In this document: positions 1 to 9,467 of the stretch, one piece after another | Layout: every line of letters begins with the position of its first letter | Numbering within the stretch: position 1 is the first letter of the stretch | Assembly: GCA_903835235.1 (NCBI GenBank) | Contig: CAILMF010000054.1 | Coordinates: 372,001-436,000 of the forward strand | Direction: 5' to 3' | From: an uncultured Rhodospirillales bacterium | GTDB lineage: Bacteria > Pseudomonadota > Alphaproteobacteria > Acetobacterales > Acetobacteraceae | DNA: 64,000 bases | The notes under the pieces: generated by a model | Database searches by the model: none | Seen by the model: the letters and a program-made list of their open reading frames with translations, nothing else | Told to the model about the DNA's origin: nothing | Position numbers and translations under genes: made by a program

Positions 1-26
1 AGCACCGGCTGCAGGGAATGGTCCAT
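1..26 (-). CDS. 5' end of an unidentified minus-strand gene
   Basis: Read on the minus strand there is an ATG at 26-24 followed by an open frame MDHSLQPV that leaves the window at base 1. An AGGAC motif sits about 8 bases upstream of the ATG and would serve as ribosome binding site. Only eight codons are visible, so no function can be given. It would be transcribed divergently from yajC. Confidence 0.35.
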
Positions 27-41
27 TGTGATGTCCTGGTA

Positions 42-69
42 TTGACGGCAAGGGGGCGCAAGCTAGTTT
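42..69 (+). promoter_or_regulatory. possible sigma-70 promoter for yajC
   Basis: TTGACG at 42-47 is followed after 16 bases by TAGTTT at 64-69. The -35 hexamer is good and the -10 is weak. It lies in the short gap before yajC, whose ribosome binding site AAGGAA is near 101-106. This is motif reading only. Confidence 0.35.
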
Positions 70-115
70 CCGCGCCTGAGGCCGGCAACCCGGCTAAACC
101 AAGGAAATACCAGCC

Positions 116-451
116 ATGCTCATCTCCCCCGCCTACGCCCAGTCCGCCGATGGCGGTGCCATGGGCATGGTCATGCAGTTGGCGCCGCTGCTGCTGATCT
201 TCGCCGTGTTCTACTTCCTGCTGATTCGCCCGCAGCAGAAGAAGCAGAAGGAACACCGCGAGATGATGGCCGGCCTGAAGCGCGGCGACCGCGTGCTGAC
301 CGCCGGCGGCATCATCGGCAAGATCGTCACGGTGAAGGAAGGCGTCGACGAGGTCGAGGTCGAGATCTCGCAGAATGTGCGCGTGAGCGTGCTGCGCGGC
401 ACGATCACCGACATTCTGAAGCCGGTTGTCGCCAACGACACCAAGGCCTGA
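116..451 (+). CDS. yajC: YajC, Sec translocon accessory subunit
   Basis: A 111-residue single-span inner-membrane protein of the YajC family, which associates with SecDF and the SecYEG channel in protein export. Residues 18-38 form the hydrophobic span (LLLIFAVFYFLLIRP), followed directly by the family signature RPQQKKQKEHREM and the conserved cytoplasmic segment with GDRVLTAGGIIGKIV. The length matches the family. AAGGAA upstream supports this ATG. The gene is followed by a strong hairpin and a convergent sodB instead of the secD and secF genes that usually follow, so it is expressed apart from its usual partners here. Confidence 0.95.
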   Translation: MLISPAYAQSADGGAMGMVMQLAPLLLIFAVFYFLLIRPQQKKQKEHREMMAGLKRGDRVLTAGGIIGKIVTVKEGVDEVEVEISQNVRVSVLRGTITDILKPVVANDTKA

Positions 452-459
452 CGAGCCGA

Positions 460-485
460 GCGGCGGAAGTCCGCGCTTCCGCCGC
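460..485 (+). terminator. hairpin after yajC
   Basis: A perfect 10-bp stem GCGGCGGAAG / CTTCCGCCGC with a 6-base loop begins 8 bases after the yajC stop. No T-run follows, so it may be an imperfect intrinsic terminator or a 3'-end stabiliser. Confidence 0.5.
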
Positions 486-577
486 AGGGTTCTCAGCCAG
501 GCCGGGTTGGCGTGGTTGCCGCGCGCTGAAGGATGCCGCCATGGGGCGGCGCTTCAGCAGGCCCGTTGAAACGGAAA

Positions 578-605
578 GGGGCCGCTGCCCGAAGGCAACG
601 GCCCC
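578..605 (-). terminator. terminator of the superoxide dismutase gene
   Basis: The stem GGGGCCG-c-TGCC pairs with GGCA-a-CGGCCCC around a CGAA tetraloop, and on the minus strand it is followed by TTTCCGT. It lies 51 bases past the sodB stop and is the best intrinsic-terminator shape in this convergent gap. Confidence 0.6.
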
Positions 606-656
606 TGAACCAGCATGCCGGTGCGAGCCTGGGCCCGCGCCGGTTCGAGGGGCTGC

Positions 657-1295
657 TTAGGCCGCCTGGCCGCTCTTCAGACCACCCGAGCCGAGCAGGC
701 TGTCGACCACCGACCAGTCGACCAGCTTGTTCAGGAAGTTGTCGAGGTAGTTCGGGCGCACATTGCGGAAGTCCAGGTAATAGGCGTGCTCCCAGACGTC
801 GGCGCCCAGGATCGGCTGGCCTTCGCCGGTGCTGATCGGGTTGGCGCCATTGGCGGTCTTGGTCACCTTCAGCTTGCCGTCGGTGCCGATGATCAGCCAG
901 GCCCAGCCGGAGCCGAACTGGGTGACGCCGGCCGCCTTGAAGGCTTCCTTGAAGGCAGCCAGGCCGCCCAGGTCGCTGTCGATCTTCGCGGCCAGGCGGG
1001 CCGGCAGCTTGTCGCCGCCGCCGCTGGGCGACATGACCTGCCAGAACAGGATGTGGTTGTAGTGCTGTCCCGCCTGGTTCAGCACCGGGGCGCCATCGGC
1101 ACCGGCCTTGCCGGCTTCGGCGCAGATCTGCTCCAGCGACTTGCCGGCCAGGCCCTTGGCTTCGATCAGGCCGTTCAGCGCCGTCACATAGGCGTTGTGG
1201 TGCTTGCCGTGGTGCAGTTCCAGGGTCTCCTGGCACATGCTCTGGCCGGCAAGGGCGTTGGTGCTGTAAGGCAGCGCGGGCAGGCTGAAGGCCAT
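657..1295 (-). CDS. sodB: superoxide dismutase, Fe/Mn family
   Basis: A 212-residue cytoplasmic Fe/Mn-type superoxide dismutase converting superoxide to H2O2 and O2. It opens with MAFSLPALPYSTNAL, the usual N-terminus of the iron form. The metal ligands are visible in LELHHGKHHNAYV, QHYNHILFW and DVWEHAYYLDF, the last giving the Asp and His ligands. The ATG at 1295 is preceded by GGGAGAG at good spacing, so an in-frame ATG ten codons upstream is not needed. Assignment to the iron rather than the manganese enzyme rests on overall resemblance and is less certain than the family. Confidence 0.95.
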   Translation of the reverse strand: MAFSLPALPYSTNALAGQSMCQETLELHHGKHHNAYVTALNGLIEAKGLAGKSLEQICAEAGKAGADGAPVLNQAGQHYNHILFWQVMSPSGGGDKLPARLAAKIDSDLGGLAAFKEAFKAAGVTQFGSGWAWLIIGTDGKLKVTKTANGANPISTGEGQPILGADVWEHAYYLDFRNVRPNYLDNFLNKLVDWSVVDSLLGSGGLKSGQAA

Positions 1296-1379
1296 GATGT
1301 CTCTCCCTCGGGGATGTTGGTGCACAACAGCTAGGCGGGGTGCCTGGATAGGTCAAGCAAGGCCGGGCATAAGCGGGCC

Positions 1380-2186
1380 ATGAATGCAGCGCCGCTTTCG
1401 CCAGCCCTGTCCCAGCTGGGCAGCTTCGTCCGCCAGCACGACCCGGACCGCTTCCTCTGCGCGCTGTTCGCACCGGCGATGCAGCGGGAGGCCCTGTTCG
1501 CGCTGCTGGCGTACAATCATGAACTGGCGCGGGCGCGGGAAGTTGCCAGCCAGCCGATGCTGGCGCTGATCCGCCTGCAATGGTGGCGGGAGGTGGTGGA
1601 GAACGCCGCCGAGGGCCGCCCCGCCCGCCAGCATGAGGTGGCGGCGCCGCTGCACGCCCTGGTGGCCGCAGGCACGCTGGCGGCGGAAGACCTGCTGGCC
1701 ATGGCCGATGCGCGGGAAGCCGAGGCCGAGGAGAGCATCCCGACGGGGGCGGCCTTTGCCGCGTATCTGCGCGGCAGCGCCGGCGGCGTGGCGCTGGCCA
1801 CGGCGCGGCTGCTGGGGGCGCAGGGCGCCGTGCTGGCGGCGGTGCAGCGGGCAGGGGCGCTGTATGGGCTGGCCGGCGTGCTGCGCAGCGTGGCGGCGCG
1901 GGCGGGGCAGGGCCGCTGCCTGCTGCCGGAGGATGCGCTGGCCGAAGCCGGGCTGACCCCGCATGACGTGATTGCCGAGCCCGCCAGGGCGTTGCCGGTG
2001 GTGCAGATGCTGGCGCGCGAAGGGCTGGCCGCTGCGCCGCCCCGCCCGCCAGGCCTTGCCGCCGCTACCTTGCCGTTGGTCCTGGCGCGGCGAGACCTCT
2101 CCAGGCTGGTGCGCGGCGCATCGATGCCGGCCTCACGCGGGCTGGGAGACCGTTTGGCCGTGATTTGGGCGGGGCTGAGCGGGTAG
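1380..2186 (+). CDS. squalene/phytoene synthase-family protein (NDUFAF6-like)
   Basis: A 268-residue protein of the trans-isoprenyl diphosphate synthase superfamily. The N-terminal half has the family pattern, with RFLCALFAPAMQREALFAL and LIRLQWWREVVE. The usual second Asp-rich motif is not obvious, and the C-terminal third is Ala/Pro-rich. The shape fits the stand-alone alphaproteobacterial relatives of the mitochondrial complex I assembly factor NDUFAF6 better than a true carotenoid or hopanoid synthase. No other isoprenoid gene is adjacent. Substrate and activity cannot be told from sequence. Confidence 0.75.
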   Translation: MNAAPLSPALSQLGSFVRQHDPDRFLCALFAPAMQREALFALLAYNHELARAREVASQPMLALIRLQWWREVVENAAEGRPARQHEVAAPLHALVAAGTLAAEDLLAMADAREAEAEESIPTGAAFAAYLRGSAGGVALATARLLGAQGAVLAAVQRAGALYGLAGVLRSVAARAGQGRCLLPEDALAEAGLTPHDVIAEPARALPVVQMLAREGLAAAPPRPPGLAAATLPLVLARRDLSRLVRGASMPASRGLGDRLAVIWAGLSG

Positions 2187-2401
2187 AGCATGTTCAAGGC
2201 GAGCGGATATGCTCGGCGCCTCGGACAATGCGACCCTGCAAAAAGCTGGAGCCGGTTCACCGCGTACAGTCGGGGTGAAGCGGCCATGGAGCACCATGCG
2301 CCCTGTCGAGCGCATTTCATGTCCCATAACCTACTGAAGAATCAATAAGAACTCCGCCCGATCATCCCATCGGAATGGCTATCGCTCCAGGCGTCGGCGC
2401 A

Positions 2402-2860
2402 TCAGGGGCAGGGGGCCGCGCCCGGCTGCGGGCGGAACGAAAGGCTCTGGAGCGTCTGGGTAGCCGTGCCGAGGCCATCGATCGACAGGCTCACACTCAT
2501 CTGCGTATGCGCCTTGATCGCCTCAATCACCGCGGGCGGCACCGTGATGGGACCCCGGAGCGCAACCGTAAGCAGCCAGGGCTGGCCCGCAGTGGGGAAG
2601 ATGCTGACGTCGATCTTTTCGGCTGACGTGGGGGTGAGTGTCAGGCTGCCGAAGGACGTGCCGTGCGGATTGGCTGCGTTGGCGCGCGAATTGGTCAGCG
2701 TGAACGCCCAGTTCATCCCCGTGGATGGCGAATAGACCATCGACCAGTTCGGGCAGGCGTCGGCGGTCAAATTCGTCAAGGTGGCGTTTGCCGGCCCGGC
2801 GCCAAACCCGGCAAGCGCGGTAGCCAGCAGTAACGAACGGAACATGGCGGCAGCTTTCAT
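2402..2860 (-). CDS. small secreted protein of unknown function
   Basis: A 152-residue protein with a clear signal peptide (MFRSLLLATALAGFGAGPANA) and predicted cleavage after ANA. The mature part is about 125 residues, Thr/Ser-rich, with two cysteines (ACPNW near the start and APCP at the end) that could form a disulfide. I recognise no family. Two in-frame ATGs, at 2860 and 2845, could start it, and neither has a strong ribosome binding site. It lies 48 bases downstream of uvrA on the same strand. Confidence 0.6.
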   Translation of the reverse strand: MKAAAMFRSLLLATALAGFGAGPANATLTNLTADACPNWSMVYSPSTGMNWAFTLTNSRANAANPHGTSFGSLTLTPTSAEKIDVSIFPTAGQPWLLTVALRGPITVPPAVIEAIKAHTQMSVSLSIDGLGTATQTLQSLSFRPQPGAAPCP

Positions 2861-2908
2861 TGCGTATCAATACGATGCAGCGCCATAAGCGCGCCGTCAA
2901 GGAATGGG

Positions 2909-5788
<2,880 letters not shown>

Positions 5789-5824
5789 CGGGCAAGGCTC
5801 TCCGGGGCGCCCGGGGGCGCAGAA

Positions 5825-5839
5825 GTTCGCATTGTGTTC
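5825..5839. promoter_or_regulatory. LexA (SOS) box between uvrA and ssb
   Basis: GTTCGCATTGTGTTC matches the alphaproteobacterial LexA operator GTTC-N7-GTTC exactly. It sits 36 bases upstream of the proposed uvrA start and about 125 bases upstream of ssb, so LexA could control uvrA directly and perhaps ssb too. Confidence 0.8.
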
Positions 5840-5859
5840 TTCGGGTTGTGCCATCATAT

Positions 5860-5880
5860 TCACCCCTGTGGAAGGGGTGA
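5860..5880. repeat. inverted repeat between uvrA and ssb
   Basis: TCACCCC and GGGGTGA form a perfect 7-bp inverted repeat around 7 bases in the divergent intergenic region, just ssb-proximal to the SOS box. It could be an operator or part of the leader. Function unknown. Confidence 0.4.
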
Positions 5881-5963
5881 CGGCTGTCTCCCCTGGGCGA
5901 GGGGCTGTCAGCAGTGGCCTCCCTTAGCTAGGATGGCAACAGCAAGTCACAAGGTTTCAGGAC

Positions 5964-6500
5964 ATGGCCGGCGTCAACAAGGCGATCATCCTCGGGCGCC
6001 TCGGGAAAGACCCCGAGGTCCGCAACTTCCAGAACGGCGGCAAGGTGGTGAACCTGCGGGTCGCCACCTCCGAGCGCTACAAGGACCGCGAAGGCGCGAT
6101 GCAGGAGCGCACCGAATGGCACGCGGTGGCGATCTTCAACGAAAAGTTGGGCGAGATTGCCGAGAAGTACCTGCGCAAGGGCAGCGAGGTCTATCTGGAA
6201 GGCCAGATCGAGACCCGCAAATGGACCGACAAGGACGGCGCCAAGAAGTACAGCACCGAGATCGTGCTGCGGCAGGTCCGCGGTGAACTGGCGCTGATCG
6301 GCGGCCGGGCCGGCGGCGGCGGCGAGGAGGGCGGCGAGCGCAGCTACGGCGGCGGCGGTGAGCGCAGCGGCGGTTATGGCGGCGGCGCGGCACGCCCGGC
6401 TGCCGGCGCGGCGCGCTCCGGCGGCGGCGCCCAGCGGGGCGGCGGCCAGTGGGACGCGCCGAAGGGCGGCGGCGACCTGGACGACGATATTCCGTTCTGA
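5964..6500 (+). CDS. ssb: single-stranded DNA-binding protein
   Basis: A 178-residue SSB that coats single-stranded DNA and recruits partner enzymes. Residues 1-110 are the OB fold (MAGVNKAIILGRLGKDPEVR, then YLRKGSEVYLEGQIETRKW). A Gly/Arg/Ser-rich linker of about 60 residues follows and ends in the acidic interaction tip DLDDDIPF, which is intact. It is transcribed divergently from uvrA, the same arrangement as in E. coli, and an SOS box lies between them. Confidence 0.97.
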   Translation: MAGVNKAIILGRLGKDPEVRNFQNGGKVVNLRVATSERYKDREGAMQERTEWHAVAIFNEKLGEIAEKYLRKGSEVYLEGQIETRKWTDKDGAKKYSTEIVLRQVRGELALIGGRAGGGGEEGGERSYGGGGERSGGYGGGAARPAAGAARSGGGAQRGGGQWDAPKGGGDLDDDIPF

Positions 6501-6555
6501 ATCTGGCCCATGCCGGAAGCCATGGCCTCGCCGGTCGGCGACCGCGCGGCTGGCG

Positions 6556-7524
6556 CTATTCCTGGCCGCGCATCCCCGCGCGGTCGATGACCGCCGCCCA
6601 GCGGGCGCGGTCCTCGGCAAAGTAGCGGGAGAAGGCGGCCGGGCTGTCGCTGGCCTCCACCTCGCTGCCGCTTTCCTCCAGTTTACGGCGCACTTCCGGG
6701 TCGGCCAGGGTCGCGTTCAGCGCCGCGTGCAGCCGGGCAATGCGGTCCGGCGGGCTGCCGCCGGTGGCCAGCAGGCCGAACCAGGTTGCGGCCTGGATCT
6801 GTGGGAAGCCGGCCTCGGCCGTGGTCGGCAGGTCCGGCATCGCCGGGCTGCGGCGGGTGCCGGCAATGGCCAGGGCGCGCAGGCGGCCGGCCTCGATATA
6901 GGGCTGCATCGGCGCCAGCGCGTTGGTGAAGACCGGAATGCGCCCGGCCATCACGTCGGTCAGCGCCGGCGCGGTGCCCCGGTAGGGGATGTGCTCCATC
7001 TCCACCCCCAGCGCCTGGAGGATCATCACCCCCGCTGCATGGCCGGTGCTGCCGACGCCGGGGCTGGCATAGCTCAGCGGCGGCCGGGCGGCGCGGGCGA
7101 AGGCCTGCAACTCCCGCAGGGAATGCACGGGCACCGAGGGATGCACCACCACCACGTTCGGCCCCACCGCCATCAGCCCGATGGGCGCGAAGGCCGTGGC
7201 CACGTCGAAGGGCACATGGCGGTGCACCAGGCTGGAGATGGTCAGGCTGCCGCTGCCGCCGAGCAGGATGGTGTAGCCATCCGGCGCCGCCTTGGCGACG
7301 ATGTCGGCGCCCAGCATGCCGCCGGCGCCGCCGCGATTCTCGATGATGAAGTTCTGGCCGAGGCGCCGTCCCATGCCCTCCGTCACCAGGCGGCCGATGA
7401 TGTCGTTGGTGCCGCCGGGGGTGAAGGGGATCACCAGGCGCACCGGCTTGTCGGGGAACTGGGCGTGGGCCGATACCATTCCCCCTTGGGCCAGCAGCAG
7501 AAGCGCGAAGAGCAGGCGAATCAT
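6556..7524 (-). CDS. TctC/Bug-family periplasmic binding protein
   Basis: A 322-residue extracytoplasmic solute receptor of the tripartite tricarboxylate transporter (TTT) type, expected to bind a carboxylated compound in the periplasm. It has a signal peptide (MIRLLFALLLLAQGGMVSAHA), then the family hallmarks FPDKPVRLVIPFTPGG, ENRGGAGG, APDGYTIL and HIPYRGTAPAL. Last of three tandem copies. Its ATG overlaps the preceding stop by four bases (ATGA), which favours this start over an ATG three codons upstream. No TctA or TctB is nearby. Ligand unknown. Confidence 0.9.
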   Translation of the reverse strand: MIRLLFALLLLAQGGMVSAHAQFPDKPVRLVIPFTPGGTNDIIGRLVTEGMGRRLGQNFIIENRGGAGGMLGADIVAKAAPDGYTILLGGSGSLTISSLVHRHVPFDVATAFAPIGLMAVGPNVVVVHPSVPVHSLRELQAFARAARPPLSYASPGVGSTGHAAGVMILQALGVEMEHIPYRGTAPALTDVMAGRIPVFTNALAPMQPYIEAGRLRALAIAGTRRSPAMPDLPTTAEAGFPQIQAATWFGLLATGGSPPDRIARLHAALNATLADPEVRRKLEESGSEVEASDSPAAFSRYFAEDRARWAAVIDRAGMRGQE

Positions 7525-8456
7525 CGGGTCCATCCCTGCTGGCGCGAGACGACCATCCAGCGGTCGAAATCGGCACGGTACATGGCACCGAACTGGGCCG
7601 GCGAGGCGCTGGGGTCAACATCCAGCCCGGCGGCCTCCAGCTTTTCCCGCGCCACCGGGTCGGCCAGCGTGGCGTTCAGCGCGCCGAACAGCGCGGCCAC
7701 CCGGTCCGGCGGCGTGCCGGCCAGCGTGACCAGGCCGAACCAGCTGACCATGATGACCGTGGGGAAGCCGGCTTCCGCCGTGGTCGGCAGTTCCGGCATC
7801 GCCCGGCTGCGGCGCGGCCCGGCGATGGCCAGCGCCCTGAGTTGGCCGGACTGGACGTAGGGCAACACCCCCGCCAGCGCGATGGTGTAGGCGTGCACCC
7901 GCCCGGCCAGCAGGTCCGCCAGGGCGGCCGAGGTGCCGCGATAGCGGATCTCCTCCATCTCCACCTCCATGCCCTGGGCGAAGACGGCGGAGGACAGCCC
8001 GATGCCCGGCGTACCAAACCGCAGCGGCTGGCCGGAAGCGCGCACCCAGGCCTGCAACTCCCGCATGCTGCGCGCGGGGATGGAGGGGTGGATCATCAGC
8101 GCATTTGCGCCGGTGGCGGCCAGGCCGATCGGCGCCCAGGCATCCACGGGGTGGAAGGGCATGCGGGTGCCGACGGCGGCGGCCTGGTTCAGCCCCTGGG
8201 TATGCAGCACCAGCGTGTAGCCATCCGCCTCGTTCTGCACCGCGACGGCGGCGGCCGGCACGCCACCGGCGCCGCCGCGATTCTCCACCACCACCTGCTG
8301 ACCCAACCGCTGGCCGATGCCATCCGCGACCGTGCGGGCGATGATGTCGGTGGAGCCACCCGGCGCATAGCCGACGATGAGCCGGAACGGCCGGTCCGGA
8401 AACTCCGCCTGCGCGGGCAGGGCCAGCAGCAGCAAGGCGAAAGCTGCGCGGATCAT
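7521..8456 (-). CDS. TctC/Bug-family periplasmic binding protein
   Basis: A 311-residue TTT-type binding protein with signal peptide MIRAAFALLLLALPAQA and the motifs FPDRPFRLIVGYAPGG, ENRGGAGG and EIRYRGTSAAL. It is the middle copy of the tandem set, overlapping both neighbours by four bases (ATGA), so the three are almost certainly cotranscribed and translationally coupled. The copies are clearly divergent in sequence, so this looks like an old duplication with ligand diversification. Ligand unknown. Confidence 0.9.
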   Translation of the reverse strand: MIRAAFALLLLALPAQAEFPDRPFRLIVGYAPGGSTDIIARTVADGIGQRLGQQVVVENRGGAGGVPAAAVAVQNEADGYTLVLHTQGLNQAAAVGTRMPFHPVDAWAPIGLAATGANALMIHPSIPARSMRELQAWVRASGQPLRFGTPGIGLSSAVFAQGMEVEMEEIRYRGTSAALADLLAGRVHAYTIALAGVLPYVQSGQLRALAIAGPRRSRAMPELPTTAEAGFPTVIMVSWFGLVTLAGTPPDRVAALFGALNATLADPVAREKLEAAGLDVDPSASPAQFGAMYRADFDRWMVVSRQQGWTR

Positions 8457-9412
8457 TCCGGCGTAATCCCGGCACGCGGGATGATCGGCGCCCAACGCGC
8501 GTGGTCGGCTTCCAGCGCACGGGTGGCGCCGGCGCTGTCGAGGAATTCCGGGTCGAGCCCGCGGGCTTCGCAGAGCCGGACGAAGACGGGGTCCGCCATC
8601 ATCTCGCGCGTTGCAGCTTCCAGCCGCAGGACCACCTCCTCCGGCGTTCGGCGCGGCACGCCCAACACGAACCAGAGTTCAGCGGCGTAGCCGGGCAGTT
8701 CCTCGGCGATGCTGGGCAGTTGCGGCCAGCCGCGCGCCCGCTTGCCCGCCAGGTTGGCCAGCGGAAACAGCTTGCCGTCGCGGATCAGCCCATCCACGCC
8801 GGTGGAGGAGGCGAACATGCACTGCACCTCATTGCCCAGCAGCCCCGCGACGGAAGGCCCGGTGCCGCGGTACGGCACATGGACAATCCGGGTGCCGGCC
8901 ATTTCGTTGAACAACTCCCCGCCGAGGTGGAAGGGCGTGCCGGCGCCGGCGGTGCCATGGTTCAGCCGGCCGGGATTGGCACGGGCATAGGCGATGAAAT
9001 CGCGCAGCGTCCGCGCCGGCACGTGTTCATTCACCACCAGCAGAATGGGCGTGCTGGCGGTGCGGGCTACCCAGGTGAAGTCGGTATCCCAGTTGAAGCC
9101 GGGATTCTTGAACAACTCCCGGCTGATGGCCATGCCATTGCCGTTGAACAGCACGGTATAGCCATCCGGTGTCGCCTGTGCCGCCATGGCCACGCCGATA
9201 TTGCCGCCGGCGCCGCCGCGATTTTCCACCACCACCGTCTGCCCCAGCCGGTCGCCCAGCGCCTTGGCCACCAGGCGGCCCAGGTTGTCGGTGCCGCCAC
9301 CGGGCGGGAAGGGCACGATGAGGCGCAGCGGCCGGTCCGGGTAGCCCGCGGCCCGGGCCGCGGGGGCAGCGATCAAGGCAGGGGCGGCGAGCAGGCTGCG
9401 GCGGCGGATCAT
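8453..9412 (-). CDS. TctC/Bug-family periplasmic binding protein
   Basis: A 319-residue TTT-type binding protein. It starts MIRRRSLLAAPALIAAPAARA, a twin-arginine-like or basic signal sequence, then YPDRPLRLIVPFPPGGGTDN, ENRGGAGGNIG and HVPYRGTGPSV. The start is fixed by GAGGAAA 6 bases upstream. First of the three tandem copies, lying 55 bases downstream of the CoA-transferase gene on the same strand, which suggests that the ligand is the acid activated by that enzyme. That link is inference from order. Confidence 0.9.
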   Translation of the reverse strand: MIRRRSLLAAPALIAAPAARAAGYPDRPLRLIVPFPPGGGTDNLGRLVAKALGDRLGQTVVVENRGGAGGNIGVAMAAQATPDGYTVLFNGNGMAISRELFKNPGFNWDTDFTWVARTASTPILLVVNEHVPARTLRDFIAYARANPGRLNHGTAGAGTPFHLGGELFNEMAGTRIVHVPYRGTGPSVAGLLGNEVQCMFASSTGVDGLIRDGKLFPLANLAGKRARGWPQLPSIAEELPGYAAELWFVLGVPRRTPEEVVLRLEAATREMMADPVFVRLCEARGLDPEFLDSAGATRALEADHARWAPIIPRAGITPE

Positions 9413-9467
9413 GGCGGTTTCCTCGTTCTGCGTCGCGCTTGCTGCGCGTTGAAGGGCTCGCGGCGCG

